This document shows, one piece after another, positions 7,288 to 14,902 of a stretch of 64,000 nucleotides of DNA. Source of the stretch: Muribaculaceae bacterium (GTDB lineage: Bacteria; Bacteroidota; Bacteroidia; Bacteroidales; Muribaculaceae). The stretch lies in contig JAFVPD010000030.1 of the NCBI GenBank assembly GCA_017505535.1, forward strand, positions 62,001-126,000. Direction: 5' to 3'. A model generated the notes under the pieces. It worked only from the letters and a program-made list of their open reading frames with translations, did no database searches and had not been told where the DNA came from. Both the position numbers and the translations under genes were made by a program. The stretch's first letter is position 1. Every line of letters starts with the position of its first letter.

Positions 7288-8065
7288 GGTTATCTTCTTT
7301 TTCAGAGTTTATTTTGCTTTCGAGATACTCTATTTCTTCAGCCATGCGTTCATCAAGAAACTGGAGTTCATCAAGAGTGAGTGAATTTTCATCCTCAAGT
7401 AAACGCTGAAGCAGCTCCTCGTAGTCGTACGATGCTGGCTCGTTGAAATCTGTGATCATGCCGTCGGTCGGTTTCACCTGAGGCCCTTTGGCATTTGCTG
7501 TTTTTTTCTCAAAATCCTCTCGATGAGCCGAAGCCATATCCTTCCCGTTATATGACGGACGAAAATTCGCGTCGGCTCTAATTCCCGCCATAACGTGATT
7601 GTGGAGATCTCTGGTGGCAGCATGCTGTGCCTCGGCATGGGCAATAGCCAGTGCGGTGAGGCGCTGGTCTCTTTCGGGGTCGTAAGAAGATGACGAGCGA
7701 CGGCTGTATCCCCCTCCACGGTTACGCGAAGCACCGCCAACCTTTCTGCTGTTTGCCGGACGCCTGCCCTGGTTTGACGGTGTGATCTGCACACCGTAAT
7801 TAGCCTTGGCCACCGACCGAATTTTATTCTGCATCGTTTGATATTGAGCCACCGTAGGATCGGGAATATTGATGTCGTTCCAATGCTCCTTCAGAAACTT
7901 GTTGAAGGTGGTCAGTTCACCGTTGGCGATTCGAACTTCAACATCGCCCTGCTTGCCCGAGGTGGTATTTTCAGCAGACTTTCCTAAGTCATGCTGATGC
8001 TGTGCAACCACAGCCAGCGGGCTGCTAAAGATTGCCAACAGTAATATGAATTGAAATATCTTCAT
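7274..8065 (-). CDS. secreted low-complexity protein, function unknown
   Basis: This 263-residue protein has a signal peptide ending at VVAQ (residue 21), a short folded-looking stretch (FNKFLKEHWNDINI), then a Gly/Arg/Ser-rich linker (ASRNRGGGYSRRSSSSYD, about residues 110-130) and an acidic helical C-terminus (EELLQRLLEDENSLTLDEL, then DERMAEEIEYLESK). The basic linker followed by an acidic tail suggests an extended, possibly complex-forming protein. It starts 13 bp after the MORN-tailed gene and overlaps the next gene by 14 bp. No family is recognised. Confidence 0.65.
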   Translation of the reverse strand: MKIFQFILLLAIFSSPLAVVAQHQHDLGKSAENTTSGKQGDVEVRIANGELTTFNKFLKEHWNDINIPDPTVAQYQTMQNKIRSVAKANYGVQITPSNQGRRPANSRKVGGASRNRGGGYSRRSSSSYDPERDQRLTALAIAHAEAQHAATRDLHNHVMAGIRADANFRPSYNGKDMASAHREDFEKKTANAKGPQVKPTDGMITDFNEPASYDYEELLQRLLEDENSLTLDELQFLDERMAEEIEYLESKINSEKEDNHENS

Positions 8066-8078
8066 TTGTCATCGCATT

Positions 8079-9872
8079 TTAAGGTTGTTGAATCGGTTTG
8101 CCATTCTCAAACATTCCGTCATGCACAAGTTCTCCATCCAGCCAGAGTTTCCCCTTGCCGTGGAATTTGCGGTCCTTGAACTCGCCCTCATATCGGAAAT
8201 CCTTCTTGCTCTTCTTATCGTAGCCAGTCATAATTCCCTCAACGGGGAGAACACTATCGCGCAGTTTCTTGTATACCTTCTCCATGTTATTCAAGACTGG
8301 AATTTCGCCAAACTCCATTTTCGCGAGTTCATTCGGTAATTCAAAGTCTGTGAAAGTTTCCCAACATTTCGGGAACGCCCAGATTTGCTTTTGATAAATC
8401 GCATAAATGCCACTGAAAAAAACTTCTCCAAAATCGGGATAGTCGAAAATAATCACCTTGTCCTTAAACACTCCATGGTTTCGTATACGGTATTTTATAT
8501 CGTAATACAGGTCCTCTGTTATTGATTCGTCAAGAATACCACTCGGAACCGATTGTAATCTATTACCAATGATTTTCCTTAATCTCTGGTTCATTACAAT
8601 ATTTGCAGCATATGGAGGAGTGCTATTAGACCAGGACTTAGAGAAATATCTGTCATTTTCTGGCAATTGATCCAAATACGCCTTCTTCTTGATGGCTGTA
8701 ATATACTTTTCTTTTCCGCCATAATGATTAACGACAAGAGTGTTCATAGCATCGATATAAGCCTCTTCATCATCTGTGCCAATCGGGACCCGCACCTTAT
8801 CTTTATGAAAAGGAGTATGTTTCTTATACTGAAATTTGGCAAATGCTATACTGTCTTCAGGGGCAATTTTATAAATGAATAGAGATTTAGAATAATTATA
8901 TTCTGTGACTCCTTTTTGAGAACTTTCTTCTACTATTTTCCTTATTATATCAAGTCTTGCTATGCCAGGATAAATCTCGGTCACATAATAATCATTTGTA
9001 ACAGAAGTGCTAATCCTCTCTGATAATTTCTTTGCGAAAGCTTGCACAAGCATCCCTCCCACCTCAGATCCAAACATGGCAAATTGAGAGCCAACTGTAG
9101 TTTTTTTGCGATTGCGCACTGCTATGGATCGTGTTGTGGCAGCTGACCATTGCTCTCCCGCCTTTGCTAATCCGGCGGCTAACGCCGGATTGCCTTTATT
9201 ACCTTCACTATAACCGAAAAATGCGCCAACTTGTCTGGTGTCAGGAGACCAGGCAATCTCTAGTGTTGTATTGTTCCGATTATTCCTCGCACAAGCGGGC
9301 ATTATATCAATAATAGCCACGGGTGTCATAAATCCATTATTTTCGGCGCTCATCCAAGTGCCGGTCATTCGTTGGATGAAATCTTCGGCATAATTTTGGA
9401 TATATTCGCCCCTCTGCTCCAAAGTGCTGATGGCTTTACGCAGTTGACCGCTCGCGGGCAAGGATTCCGACGCTTCCTTGAGGCGCTGGATATTGAGCTG
9501 AAGGTAATGGTAATTGCGGGCATTAAAGGCAATGTTGCCTAAAATGTAGGAAGCATTGGCCACGACTGTCTTGGGAGAGTGTTCGGAAGAGGCCAACTGC
9601 TCGAGAGTGCGGTCGGCAAAAGCAAGTTCACGGTCCGGGATGGTGTCATTCTCGTAAATGGACGAGCAATAGTCAAGAAGCTGCTGATGCCAGCCAGGTT
9701 CCGAGATGCCATCTTTCTCTAACAGAGAAAACGACTGTTTGAAATCACTGTCAGTAGCGATGTTCATTAAAAGCTGATGAGCCATTTCGACGCGGCTTCC
9801 CTCTTGCGCCTGAAGAGGAGTCTTCAGCCAACTGATCAACAACGCCACAACCAATAAAAAGTATCTGGGCAT
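8079..9872 (-). CDS. large exported protein with a MORN-like C-terminus
   Basis: This 597-residue protein is the first gene of the operon and has a signal peptide (MPRYFLLVVALLISWL, cut near QAQ, residue 23). Residues 25-165 form helical pairs reminiscent of TPR-like repeats. The middle (about 170-520) is a mixed region I do not recognise, with a Gly/Ala-rich patch (NKGNPALAAGLAKAGEQW). The last 45 residues contain a MORN-type repeat (RYEGEFKDRKFHGKGKLW, then DGMFENGKP). MORN motifs often bind membranes or act as scaffolds. No promoter of the standard type is obvious upstream. It was probably acquired as a block with the three following genes. Confidence 0.7.
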   Translation of the reverse strand: MPRYFLLVVALLISWLKTPLQAQEGSRVEMAHQLLMNIATDSDFKQSFSLLEKDGISEPGWHQQLLDYCSSIYENDTIPDRELAFADRTLEQLASSEHSPKTVVANASYILGNIAFNARNYHYLQLNIQRLKEASESLPASGQLRKAISTLEQRGEYIQNYAEDFIQRMTGTWMSAENNGFMTPVAIIDIMPACARNNRNNTTLEIAWSPDTRQVGAFFGYSEGNKGNPALAAGLAKAGEQWSAATTRSIAVRNRKKTTVGSQFAMFGSEVGGMLVQAFAKKLSERISTSVTNDYYVTEIYPGIARLDIIRKIVEESSQKGVTEYNYSKSLFIYKIAPEDSIAFAKFQYKKHTPFHKDKVRVPIGTDDEEAYIDAMNTLVVNHYGGKEKYITAIKKKAYLDQLPENDRYFSKSWSNSTPPYAANIVMNQRLRKIIGNRLQSVPSGILDESITEDLYYDIKYRIRNHGVFKDKVIIFDYPDFGEVFFSGIYAIYQKQIWAFPKCWETFTDFELPNELAKMEFGEIPVLNNMEKVYKKLRDSVLPVEGIMTGYDKKSKKDFRYEGEFKDRKFHGKGKLWLDGELVHDGMFENGKPIQQP

Positions 9873-10433
9873 GTATGAGAAAGTTGCCCTGTGGCTCTCA
9901 GGAAGTTATAAATAAAAGAAAACGTGAGCCAACTATGTCACGTCCTAAGTGAGGGCCCTGAGAAAGCCTTTGAACAGATGTAACAATAGCAGCCCACGCT
10001 ATACGCGTGAGAGCCGCCATGCTATCCTTGTTCATTCGAAAATTTCTCAGGTTTTCACTTACAAGATGAGCATAACGCTTCTTTATATTCAAAATGTCGT
10101 CGGACCAGATTTCTCCAATCCATTGGCAAAGTTAATCAAAAATTCTGAGATACAGGCTATTCTTACCAAATAAAAGATACGCACCTAACTGGGTTAATAC
10201 CCTAATCTCCATAAGAGCTTCCTATGGATAAGTCTGTTGGAGCGGCTGGACACCATATTTTTCACGACAATTAGCCAAAGGTCGTAACGTGCAGTTGAAG
10301 ATAACACGAATACAGCTTCCCATACGCGTATTTTTGCATCGAGAAATAACAGGAAACAAAAGATAAAACTTTTGTGCATCTATTTCAACCTATTTTTTAC
10401 ACGTCGATACTATTTATAGTAAAATAGAAACCG
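9873..10433. other. 560-bp orphan stretch between the secreted operon and a small membrane-protein gene
   Basis: No complete gene is supported. On the minus strand a stop-free frame at 9898-10131 reads LCQWIGEIWSDDILNIKKRY, then AHLVSENLRNFRMNKDSMAA and onward for 78 residues. It has no ATG start and looks like the tail of a degraded gene, perhaps a transposase, though I cannot name it. The remainder (10132-10433) shows stop codons in all frames and no recognisable RNA. It must contain the promoters of both flanking genes, but no clean TAnnTTTG box was found. Confidence 0.3.
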
Positions 10434-10889
10434 ATGACTAAAATTATACTGTACATAACAATAATGATTGTAATTTATATTTTCAAAAAGGCAATTAAGG
10501 CTTTGTATGAAGTTTGGAAGCATAAGCGAATCAAAGATTATGTGTCCCGAACTAAACAGGTGCGAAACGCTGTGCAGTCTTTGGCGAAGGTAAGGGTAGC
10601 AATAGGTAAAACAGAGAACTTGGAGGATTTTATCATGGATAAAGATACGATTTTGGCTAAAGTCGATATTTGCAGTGAGAAACTATGGAAATTGTGGACA
10701 CCTTATCAAAGTATATGTGGCGAGGATATTCGCCAGGTTATAGAAACTTTTGCAAAATATTCAAAAGAAGGAAGGCTATGTATCTTGAGGCATCAACCAA
10801 AAAAATACCAACGACTTCACAAAGAAACCTTCCAAGCCTTCACATCAAGAAGTCTTGATGGTGCTTTGGAGCGGCTGAGAAAGTCATAA
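10434..10889 (+). CDS. membrane-anchored protein, function unknown
   Basis: This 151-residue protein starts with one hydrophobic helix (IILYITIMIVIYIF, residues 4-17) followed directly by basic residues, as in an N-terminal anchor with a cytoplasmic C-terminal domain. The rest is largely helical and basic (KHKRIKDYVSRTKQVRNAV, RLCILRHQPKKYQRL). There are no family signatures I recognise. It is a single gene on the edge of the accessory island, followed by a hairpin and the tRNA-Gln gene in opposite orientation. Confidence 0.55.
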   Translation: MTKIILYITIMIVIYIFKKAIKALYEVWKHKRIKDYVSRTKQVRNAVQSLAKVRVAIGKTENLEDFIMDKDTILAKVDICSEKLWKLWTPYQSICGEDIRQVIETFAKYSKEGRLCILRHQPKKYQRLHKETFQAFTSRSLDGALERLRKS

Positions 10890-10920
10890 ATTTAGGATCG
10901 GGCGTAAAGTTGAGTGGTGC

Positions 10921-10971
10921 AAAATGAAAAGAAGAAACTCCAACTGGCTGAATTTCAGCTAATTGGAGTTT
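10921..10971 (-). terminator. terminator of the tRNA-Gln gene
   Basis: AAACTCC(A)A (from 10935) pairs with TTGGAGTTT (to 10971), with an inner GCTGAA/TTCAGC helix. On the minus strand it is followed by CTTCTTTTCATTTT. It sits 9 bp past the 3' end of the tRNA. It may also stop plus-strand transcription from the 151-residue gene. Confidence 0.75.
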
Positions 10972-10979
10972 ACTTTTGT

Positions 10980-11049
10980 TGCCTTGGAAGGATTCGAACC
11001 CTCACAGGCGGAACCAGAATCCGACGTGCTACCATTACACCACAAGGCA
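10980..11049 (-). tRNA. tRNA-Gln, anticodon CUG
   Basis: The minus strand folds as a complete cloverleaf. The acceptor stem is TGCCTTG/CAAGGCA (7 perfect pairs). The D-stem is GTGT/GCAC with an AATGGTA loop. The anticodon stem encloses the loop TTCTGGT, giving anticodon CTG at positions 34-36. The T-stem is GAGGG/CCTTC around TTCGAAT. The first pair of the anticodon stem (27-43) is T-C, a mismatch. CCA is not encoded, which is common in this phylum. It has its own promoter and terminator. Its 3' end points toward the accessory island at 4900-10930. Confidence 0.93.
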
Positions 11050-11070
11050 TCGTCCAAATTTTTATGGGTG

Positions 11071-11103
11071 CAAAGTTAGCAAAAATAATTCATAATGCGC
11101 AAA
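11071..11103 (-). promoter_or_regulatory. tRNA-Gln promoter
   Basis: A TAACTTTG -7 box (11078-11071) and a TTTG -33 box (11103-11100) are separated by 21 bp on the minus strand. Transcription would begin about 15 nt before the tRNA 5' end at 11049. Confidence 0.75.
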
Positions 11104-11138
11104 TTAATTTCTAAATTTGCAGTTAAATTAAAATTGAT

Positions 11139-11693
11139 ATGATTATAGCATCACAAAAACGAAAAGAAAATATTGCTGAGTACCTACTCTATATGTGGCA
11201 AATTGAAGATATTATACGAGCCAATAATCTTGATATAGATTTAATCTCAAAAAATATAATATCACATTATAATATATCAGAAGAACTCGTGGTGCAAGTG
11301 ACCGAGTGGTATGAGTCATTGATAGACATGATGAGACGTGAAAACGTTATAGAAACAGGGCATTTGCAAATAAACAAGAATGTCATAATTCAGCTAAATG
11401 ATTTACATAACACTGTGTTGAAAAATCCTAAGTTCCAAGATTATGCCGCAGAGTACTATAAAACACTTCCTTTTATTGTAGAGTTGCGTAGTAGAGCTAA
11501 GGATAATAAAGTTGACGAAATTGAGACTTGTTTTACAGCATTGTACGGAGTGTTGTTGCTTAAAGTTCAAGCAAAATCAATATCAACAGATACCCTTAAT
11601 GCGGTTGGGCAAATTTCAAAATTCATAGCGCTATTGGCGCATTACTTCCGACTCGATTCTGAGGATAAGTTATTTACGGAAGATAATGATTGA
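11139..11693 (+). CDS. DUF4924 family protein
   Basis: This 184-residue protein has the conserved N-terminus of the Bacteroidota-specific DUF4924 family (MIIASQKRKENIAEYLLYMW, then QIEDIIRANNLDI) and is helical throughout. The family's function is unknown. No signal peptide is present, so it is probably cytoplasmic. A TAAATTTG box at 11112-11119 provides a likely promoter in the short gap shared with the divergent tRNA-Gln promoter. It is followed by a hairpin that is also the terminator of the minus-strand RNA at 11715-11950, so the two units converge on one stem. Confidence 0.85.
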   Translation: MIIASQKRKENIAEYLLYMWQIEDIIRANNLDIDLISKNIISHYNISEELVVQVTEWYESLIDMMRRENVIETGHLQINKNVIIQLNDLHNTVLKNPKFQDYAAEYYKTLPFIVELRSRAKDNKVDEIETCFTALYGVLLLKVQAKSISTDTLNAVGQISKFIALLAHYFRLDSEDKLFTEDND

Positions 11694-11714
11694 TTAAAAC
11701 AGAATAAAAAGAAG

Positions 11715-11738
11715 AAGGCAACCTAGTTAGGTTGCCTT
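11715..11738. terminator. bidirectional terminator shared by the DUF4924 gene and the minus-strand RNA
   Basis: AAGGCAACCTA pairs with TAGGTTGCCTT around a 2-nt centre. On the minus strand it is followed by CTTCTTCTTTTTATT, and on the plus strand by a shorter T-stretch. It ends the structured RNA at 11715-11950 and probably the DUF4924 mRNA as well. Confidence 0.85.
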
Positions 11739-11950
11739 TATAAAATCCACACCAAAGGATGCGATGAAACTCCGAATGACAGGATTTGAGTGCTCGCAGT
11801 TCTTTGTAATCCGCCTGAGTGCTAAACTTTCCCTAAGGAATGGGGCCCGCCATTGAGCTGCTAAGCTTGTCTCGGTATTTCAGTAAAATTTGATGAGTTT
11901 CCCAATCAACTTTGATGTGGTTGTTCCTACTTGACTCTCTTGTCGATTTT
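11715..11950 (-). ncRNA. structured non-coding RNA of about 235 nt, possibly 6S RNA
   Basis: A strong minus-strand promoter (11988-11957) and a strong terminator (11738-11715) bracket 235 bp without an ORF. The transcript folds as a long rod. AAAATC at the 5' end pairs with GATTTT near the 3' end. CACATCAAAG pairs with CTTTGGTGTG (10 bp). Further in, GAAAT-CCGA-GACA pairs with TGTC-TCGG-GTTTC. A side hairpin, TTGAT-GG/CC-ATCAA, carries a GAAA loop, and an AATGG/CCATT hairpin lies at the tip. The size, rod shape and own promoter suit 6S RNA, which sequesters RNA polymerase. I found no tmRNA tag frame, RNase P core or SRP core in it. That it is an RNA gene is well supported; the 6S identity is inference. 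Confidence 0.7.
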
Positions 11951-11956
11951 ATAACG

Positions 11957-11988
11957 CAAATTTACTCCGAATTGTTCGTTTTTCCAAA
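11957..11988 (-). promoter_or_regulatory. promoter of the structured RNA
   Basis: A TAAATTTG -7 box (11964-11957) and a TTTG -33 box (11988-11985) are separated by 20 bp on the minus strand, a near-ideal match. No ORF follows, which supports a non-coding transcript. Confidence 0.75.
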
Positions 11989-12133
11989 ATTATTTGTCAA
12001 AAATTTCTTTACTGATCATACTTTTCTATAACATAAACAGGTCAATCCTTTGAAGGGAAATGTAGTATAAAATTTCTCGTTAATATACTAAAATGAATCT
12101 TTTTGAGTAATTTATAGCTCATTTTGTCTCTTT

Positions 12134-12167
12134 TTTGAGTTTATATTATAAATAATTTATAACTTTG
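12134..12167 (+). promoter_or_regulatory. promoter of the Crp/Fnr regulator
   Basis: TTTG (12134-12137) and TAACTTTG (12160-12167) are 22 bp apart. The start codon at 12203 lies about 30 nt downstream of the expected start of transcription. Confidence 0.65.
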
Positions 12168-12202
12168 CATGTTGTAAAACATATCTATTGGGCATATAGA
12201 AG

Positions 12203-12901
12203 ATGATAAAAAGTACTCTTGAAAAAGTTATAAGTGAAGACTTGGCTGAAATTTGGAGCCGATTAGAAAGCGATGAGAAGCGACTTGTCGTGGATAATTT
12301 TGTAATACATAATTTCAAGAAAAACCAAATAATATATGCCGAAGGCGAGACTCCGGAATATTTATGGTGCTTAATAAAGGGTAAGGTCAAGAAATTTAAA
12401 GACGGAATTGGTGGCCGTCAACAAATTTTGCGACTTCATCGCCCGGTACAGTATTTTGGCTATCGTGCCTATTTTGCACAAGAACCCTATGTGTCAAGTG
12501 CTGCGGCTTTTGAACAGTCGTCAATAGGTTCTTTGCCCATGAAAATTGTTGAAGAACTCATTCATAAAAATCAAAATTTAGCATGGTTCTTCATTCAAGA
12601 GCTTTCTCGAAATCTTGGAGGGTCTGACACTAAGATTGTAAATCTCACCCAGAAACATATTCGAGGTCGTTTGGCTGAGGCATTAATTGTCCTAAAAGAT
12701 AGTTACGGCTATGAAGATGATGGCTCAACTTTACGCATCTATATGGCACGTGAAGATCTTGCAAATTTGTCAAATATGACAACGTCTAATGCTATTAGAA
12801 CGTTAACAAGTTTTGTGAACGAGAAAATAATAACCGTAGATGGTCGCCGCATCAAGATTATAAACGAATCAATGTTGCGCAAAATTAGTAAGTTTGGTTA
12901 A
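12203..12901 (+). CDS. Crp/Fnr family transcriptional regulator
   Basis: This 232-residue cytoplasmic regulator has an N-terminal cyclic-nucleotide-binding fold (about residues 25-130; IIYAEGETPEYLWCLIKGKV, then a jelly-roll), a long dimer helix (LAWFFIQELSRNLG) and a C-terminal winged helix (about 165-225; MAREDLANLSNMTTSNAIRT is the recognition region). No Fnr-type cysteine cluster is present, so it is not an iron-sulfur oxygen sensor. The ligand cannot be inferred. It has its own promoter. Its stop codon overlaps that of the convergent menE (both within TTAA at 12898-12901), with no room for a terminator between them. Confidence 0.9.
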   Translation: MIKSTLEKVISEDLAEIWSRLESDEKRLVVDNFVIHNFKKNQIIYAEGETPEYLWCLIKGKVKKFKDGIGGRQQILRLHRPVQYFGYRAYFAQEPYVSSAAAFEQSSIGSLPMKIVEELIHKNQNLAWFFIQELSRNLGGSDTKIVNLTQKHIRGRLAEALIVLKDSYGYEDDGSTLRIYMAREDLANLSNMTTSNAIRTLTSFVNEKIITVDGRRIKIINESMLRKISKFG

Positions 12902-13881
12902 AGCGCCTCTCGTTTAATTTTCCCTGAGTAAGTACGTTTAAATTCTGCAACGGCCACGATTTTCGTAGGCCGTTCATATTTATTGTTAAGATGGTTGGCA
13001 ATATTATATTTCAGTTGATTAATATCGACTTGGGGATTCTCTATATATAATGTGACGCATTCACCCCATTTTTCATTGGGAGTGCCTATTATATAGAATG
13101 GGTCAGATATTATTTCTGAAATTTTTTGCTCAATTTGTTCAGGGAAAACTTTTATTCCTCCGGTATTTATAACGTTATCCCATCGACCTATCCATTCAAA
13201 ATGTGTTGAATCAATGATTGTGACAATATCGTTTGTGGTGATTTCTTTAAATGAATATTGTGGCGCAGTTATGATTAAGCAACCCCTACTATCAAGTGAG
13301 AAACTTATGCCGGGCATTGCTTCATAAAGAGTCTCCCCTATTTTGCGAATTGCAACATGGCTACATGTCTCAGTCATTCCGTATGTCGCATATGCATTTA
13401 AATTGGCACTTGTGCATTTAATTTCTGTTGTGGGTGGGATTGCACCCCCTCCGATTATAATGTTTTGTATGTTGTGACGATATTTAGACGCTAAAATTGA
13501 GTTGATCTGAGACGGAACAATCGGAATGAGATCAATTGTGCCATAATCTTGATTGAGTGGATTGTTACTCGGCTCTTCAATCCAGAGTTCAGCGCCCGAA
13601 ACAATTGCTCGCACGATCATCATTTTCCCGGCAATATAATTGGCCGACAATGGCATCACCATCTTTGATTGTTGGCCAATTGAAAACTTCTGGCATGTTG
13701 ATAGCGCCGACAATTTCATATCGTTTTTGGGTAGAGATATCAATTTTGGAGTGCCTGTTGACCCTGATGTGTGTGCATCAATGTAGGGTGAGGTATTAAA
13801 CCATTGTTCAATGAATTTTTTAGCCGCATCATCGGCGTTCCAAATTATGGTTCTACCCAATTTAATGCAGGAATTTGCCAT
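12898..13881 (-). CDS. menE: o-succinylbenzoate--CoA ligase
   Basis: MenE activates o-succinylbenzoate with ATP and CoA in menaquinone synthesis. The 327-residue protein is a short acyl-adenylate-forming enzyme. It has the phosphate-binding loop THTSGSTGTPK near the N-terminus, GGGAIPP, the YGMTETCSH motif, GRWDNVINTGGIKV and a C-terminal SGKIKRE lysine. Typical MenE proteins are 450-490 residues; the version in this phylum lacks much of the N-terminal region, as this one does. It overlaps menC by 37 bp and is last in the menDBCE operon. It is convergent with the Crp/Fnr gene. Confidence 0.92.
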   Translation of the reverse strand: MANSCIKLGRTIIWNADDAAKKFIEQWFNTSPYIDAHTSGSTGTPKLISLPKNDMKLSALSTCQKFSIGQQSKMVMPLSANYIAGKMMIVRAIVSGAELWIEEPSNNPLNQDYGTIDLIPIVPSQINSILASKYRHNIQNIIIGGGAIPPTTEIKCTSANLNAYATYGMTETCSHVAIRKIGETLYEAMPGISFSLDSRGCLIITAPQYSFKEITTNDIVTIIDSTHFEWIGRWDNVINTGGIKVFPEQIEQKISEIISDPFYIIGTPNEKWGECVTLYIENPQVDINQLKYNIANHLNNKYERPTKIVAVAEFKRTYSGKIKREAL

Positions 13882-14897
13882 TGTTGGTTGCAGTTGTATT
13901 TGATGACTTCTCCGGTTTGTAGCAGAGGAGATTCAATGTTATTTGTGTACAATTGGCCTGTGCCAAGTCCTTGAGGTAATTGTGGGTTTAGGGTGGCAAC
14001 CCATTGAGAAATGGCATTCAGTCCTATATTAGACTCTAAAGCTGAAGTGGCCCACCACCCTATTCCATTAGCTTTTGCCAAGGTAATCCAATCTTCGGCA
14101 CCTGAAAAACCTCCGCAGAGAGATGGCTTTAAGATTAAATAATGAGGTTTAATTTTATCAATTAAATCTAATTTTTCATTATGACAATCAATTCCAATCA
14201 ATTCTTCATCTAGAGCTACCGGAATAGGCGATTTTTTGCATATATCTGCCATAGCCTCATACTGATGTGGTTTAATGGGTTGTTCAATTGAATGGATCTG
14301 AAATTTTGATAGCTGAGAAAGTTTTGTGAGCGCATTTTCAGCGGAAAAGGCACCATTTGCATCAACTCGTATCTCCAACTGTGACGGCGCAAATTGTTCA
14401 CGAATGAACTTTAATAGGTTTAATTCTGATTCAAAATCAATACCACCAACTTTTAGTTTGACACATTTAAAACCCTTATCAAGTTTTTCCGAAATTCGAT
14501 GATACATCTCTTTAAACGATCCCATCCAAACCAATCCATTTATTTGTATTACCGAATTACCATTTGACCACTCAGATGGAAATATAATTCTATTTCCTCC
14601 GTTGGATAAATCATTGAATGCGGTCTCCAACCCAAACTTGATAGAGCTATATTGGTCTAAATTTAGGCCTGTCAAATCGTTAATGTTTCTGCACACGTCA
14701 ATCAGTACTTGTTCATAATTGGGCCTATCATCGGCGCTTAGGCCTCGGAATATAGCACATTCTCCTAATCCATATACATTGGGGGTTGATTCCTCCCAAA
14801 GTTTTATGAAAAAAGTTTCTTTCTCGTGCATTGTTGCGCGAGATGTGATGGCCGGTTGTTTGAATTTTAGCTTATATTGACAATATGTAGCTTTCAT
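13845..14897 (-). CDS. menC: o-succinylbenzoate synthase
   Basis: This enolase-superfamily enzyme dehydrates SHCHC to o-succinylbenzoate. The 350-residue protein has the expected catalytic layout in the barrel domain: a KLKVGG lysine pair, metal ligands in RVDANGAF (Asp), IEQPI (Glu) and ALDEEL (Asp), and the general-base lysine in LILKPSLCGG. It starts 5 bp after menB and its end overlaps the menE start by 37 bp, which implies translational coupling. Confidence 0.93.
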   Translation of the reverse strand: MKATYCQYKLKFKQPAITSRATMHEKETFFIKLWEESTPNVYGLGECAIFRGLSADDRPNYEQVLIDVCRNINDLTGLNLDQYSSIKFGLETAFNDLSNGGNRIIFPSEWSNGNSVIQINGLVWMGSFKEMYHRISEKLDKGFKCVKLKVGGIDFESELNLLKFIREQFAPSQLEIRVDANGAFSAENALTKLSQLSKFQIHSIEQPIKPHQYEAMADICKKSPIPVALDEELIGIDCHNEKLDLIDKIKPHYLILKPSLCGGFSGAEDWITLAKANGIGWWATSALESNIGLNAISQWVATLNPQLPQGLGTGQLYTNNIESPLLQTGEVIKYNCNQQWQIPALNWVEP

Positions 14898-14902
14898 CGG
14901 TT

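Noticed and set aside
11715..11950. tmRNA, RNase P RNA or SRP RNA
   Set aside because: No resume-codon tag frame ending in an ALAA-type peptide, no RNase P core (GAGGAAAGTCC-like) and no SRP tetraloop core were seen. The length also fits none of them well.
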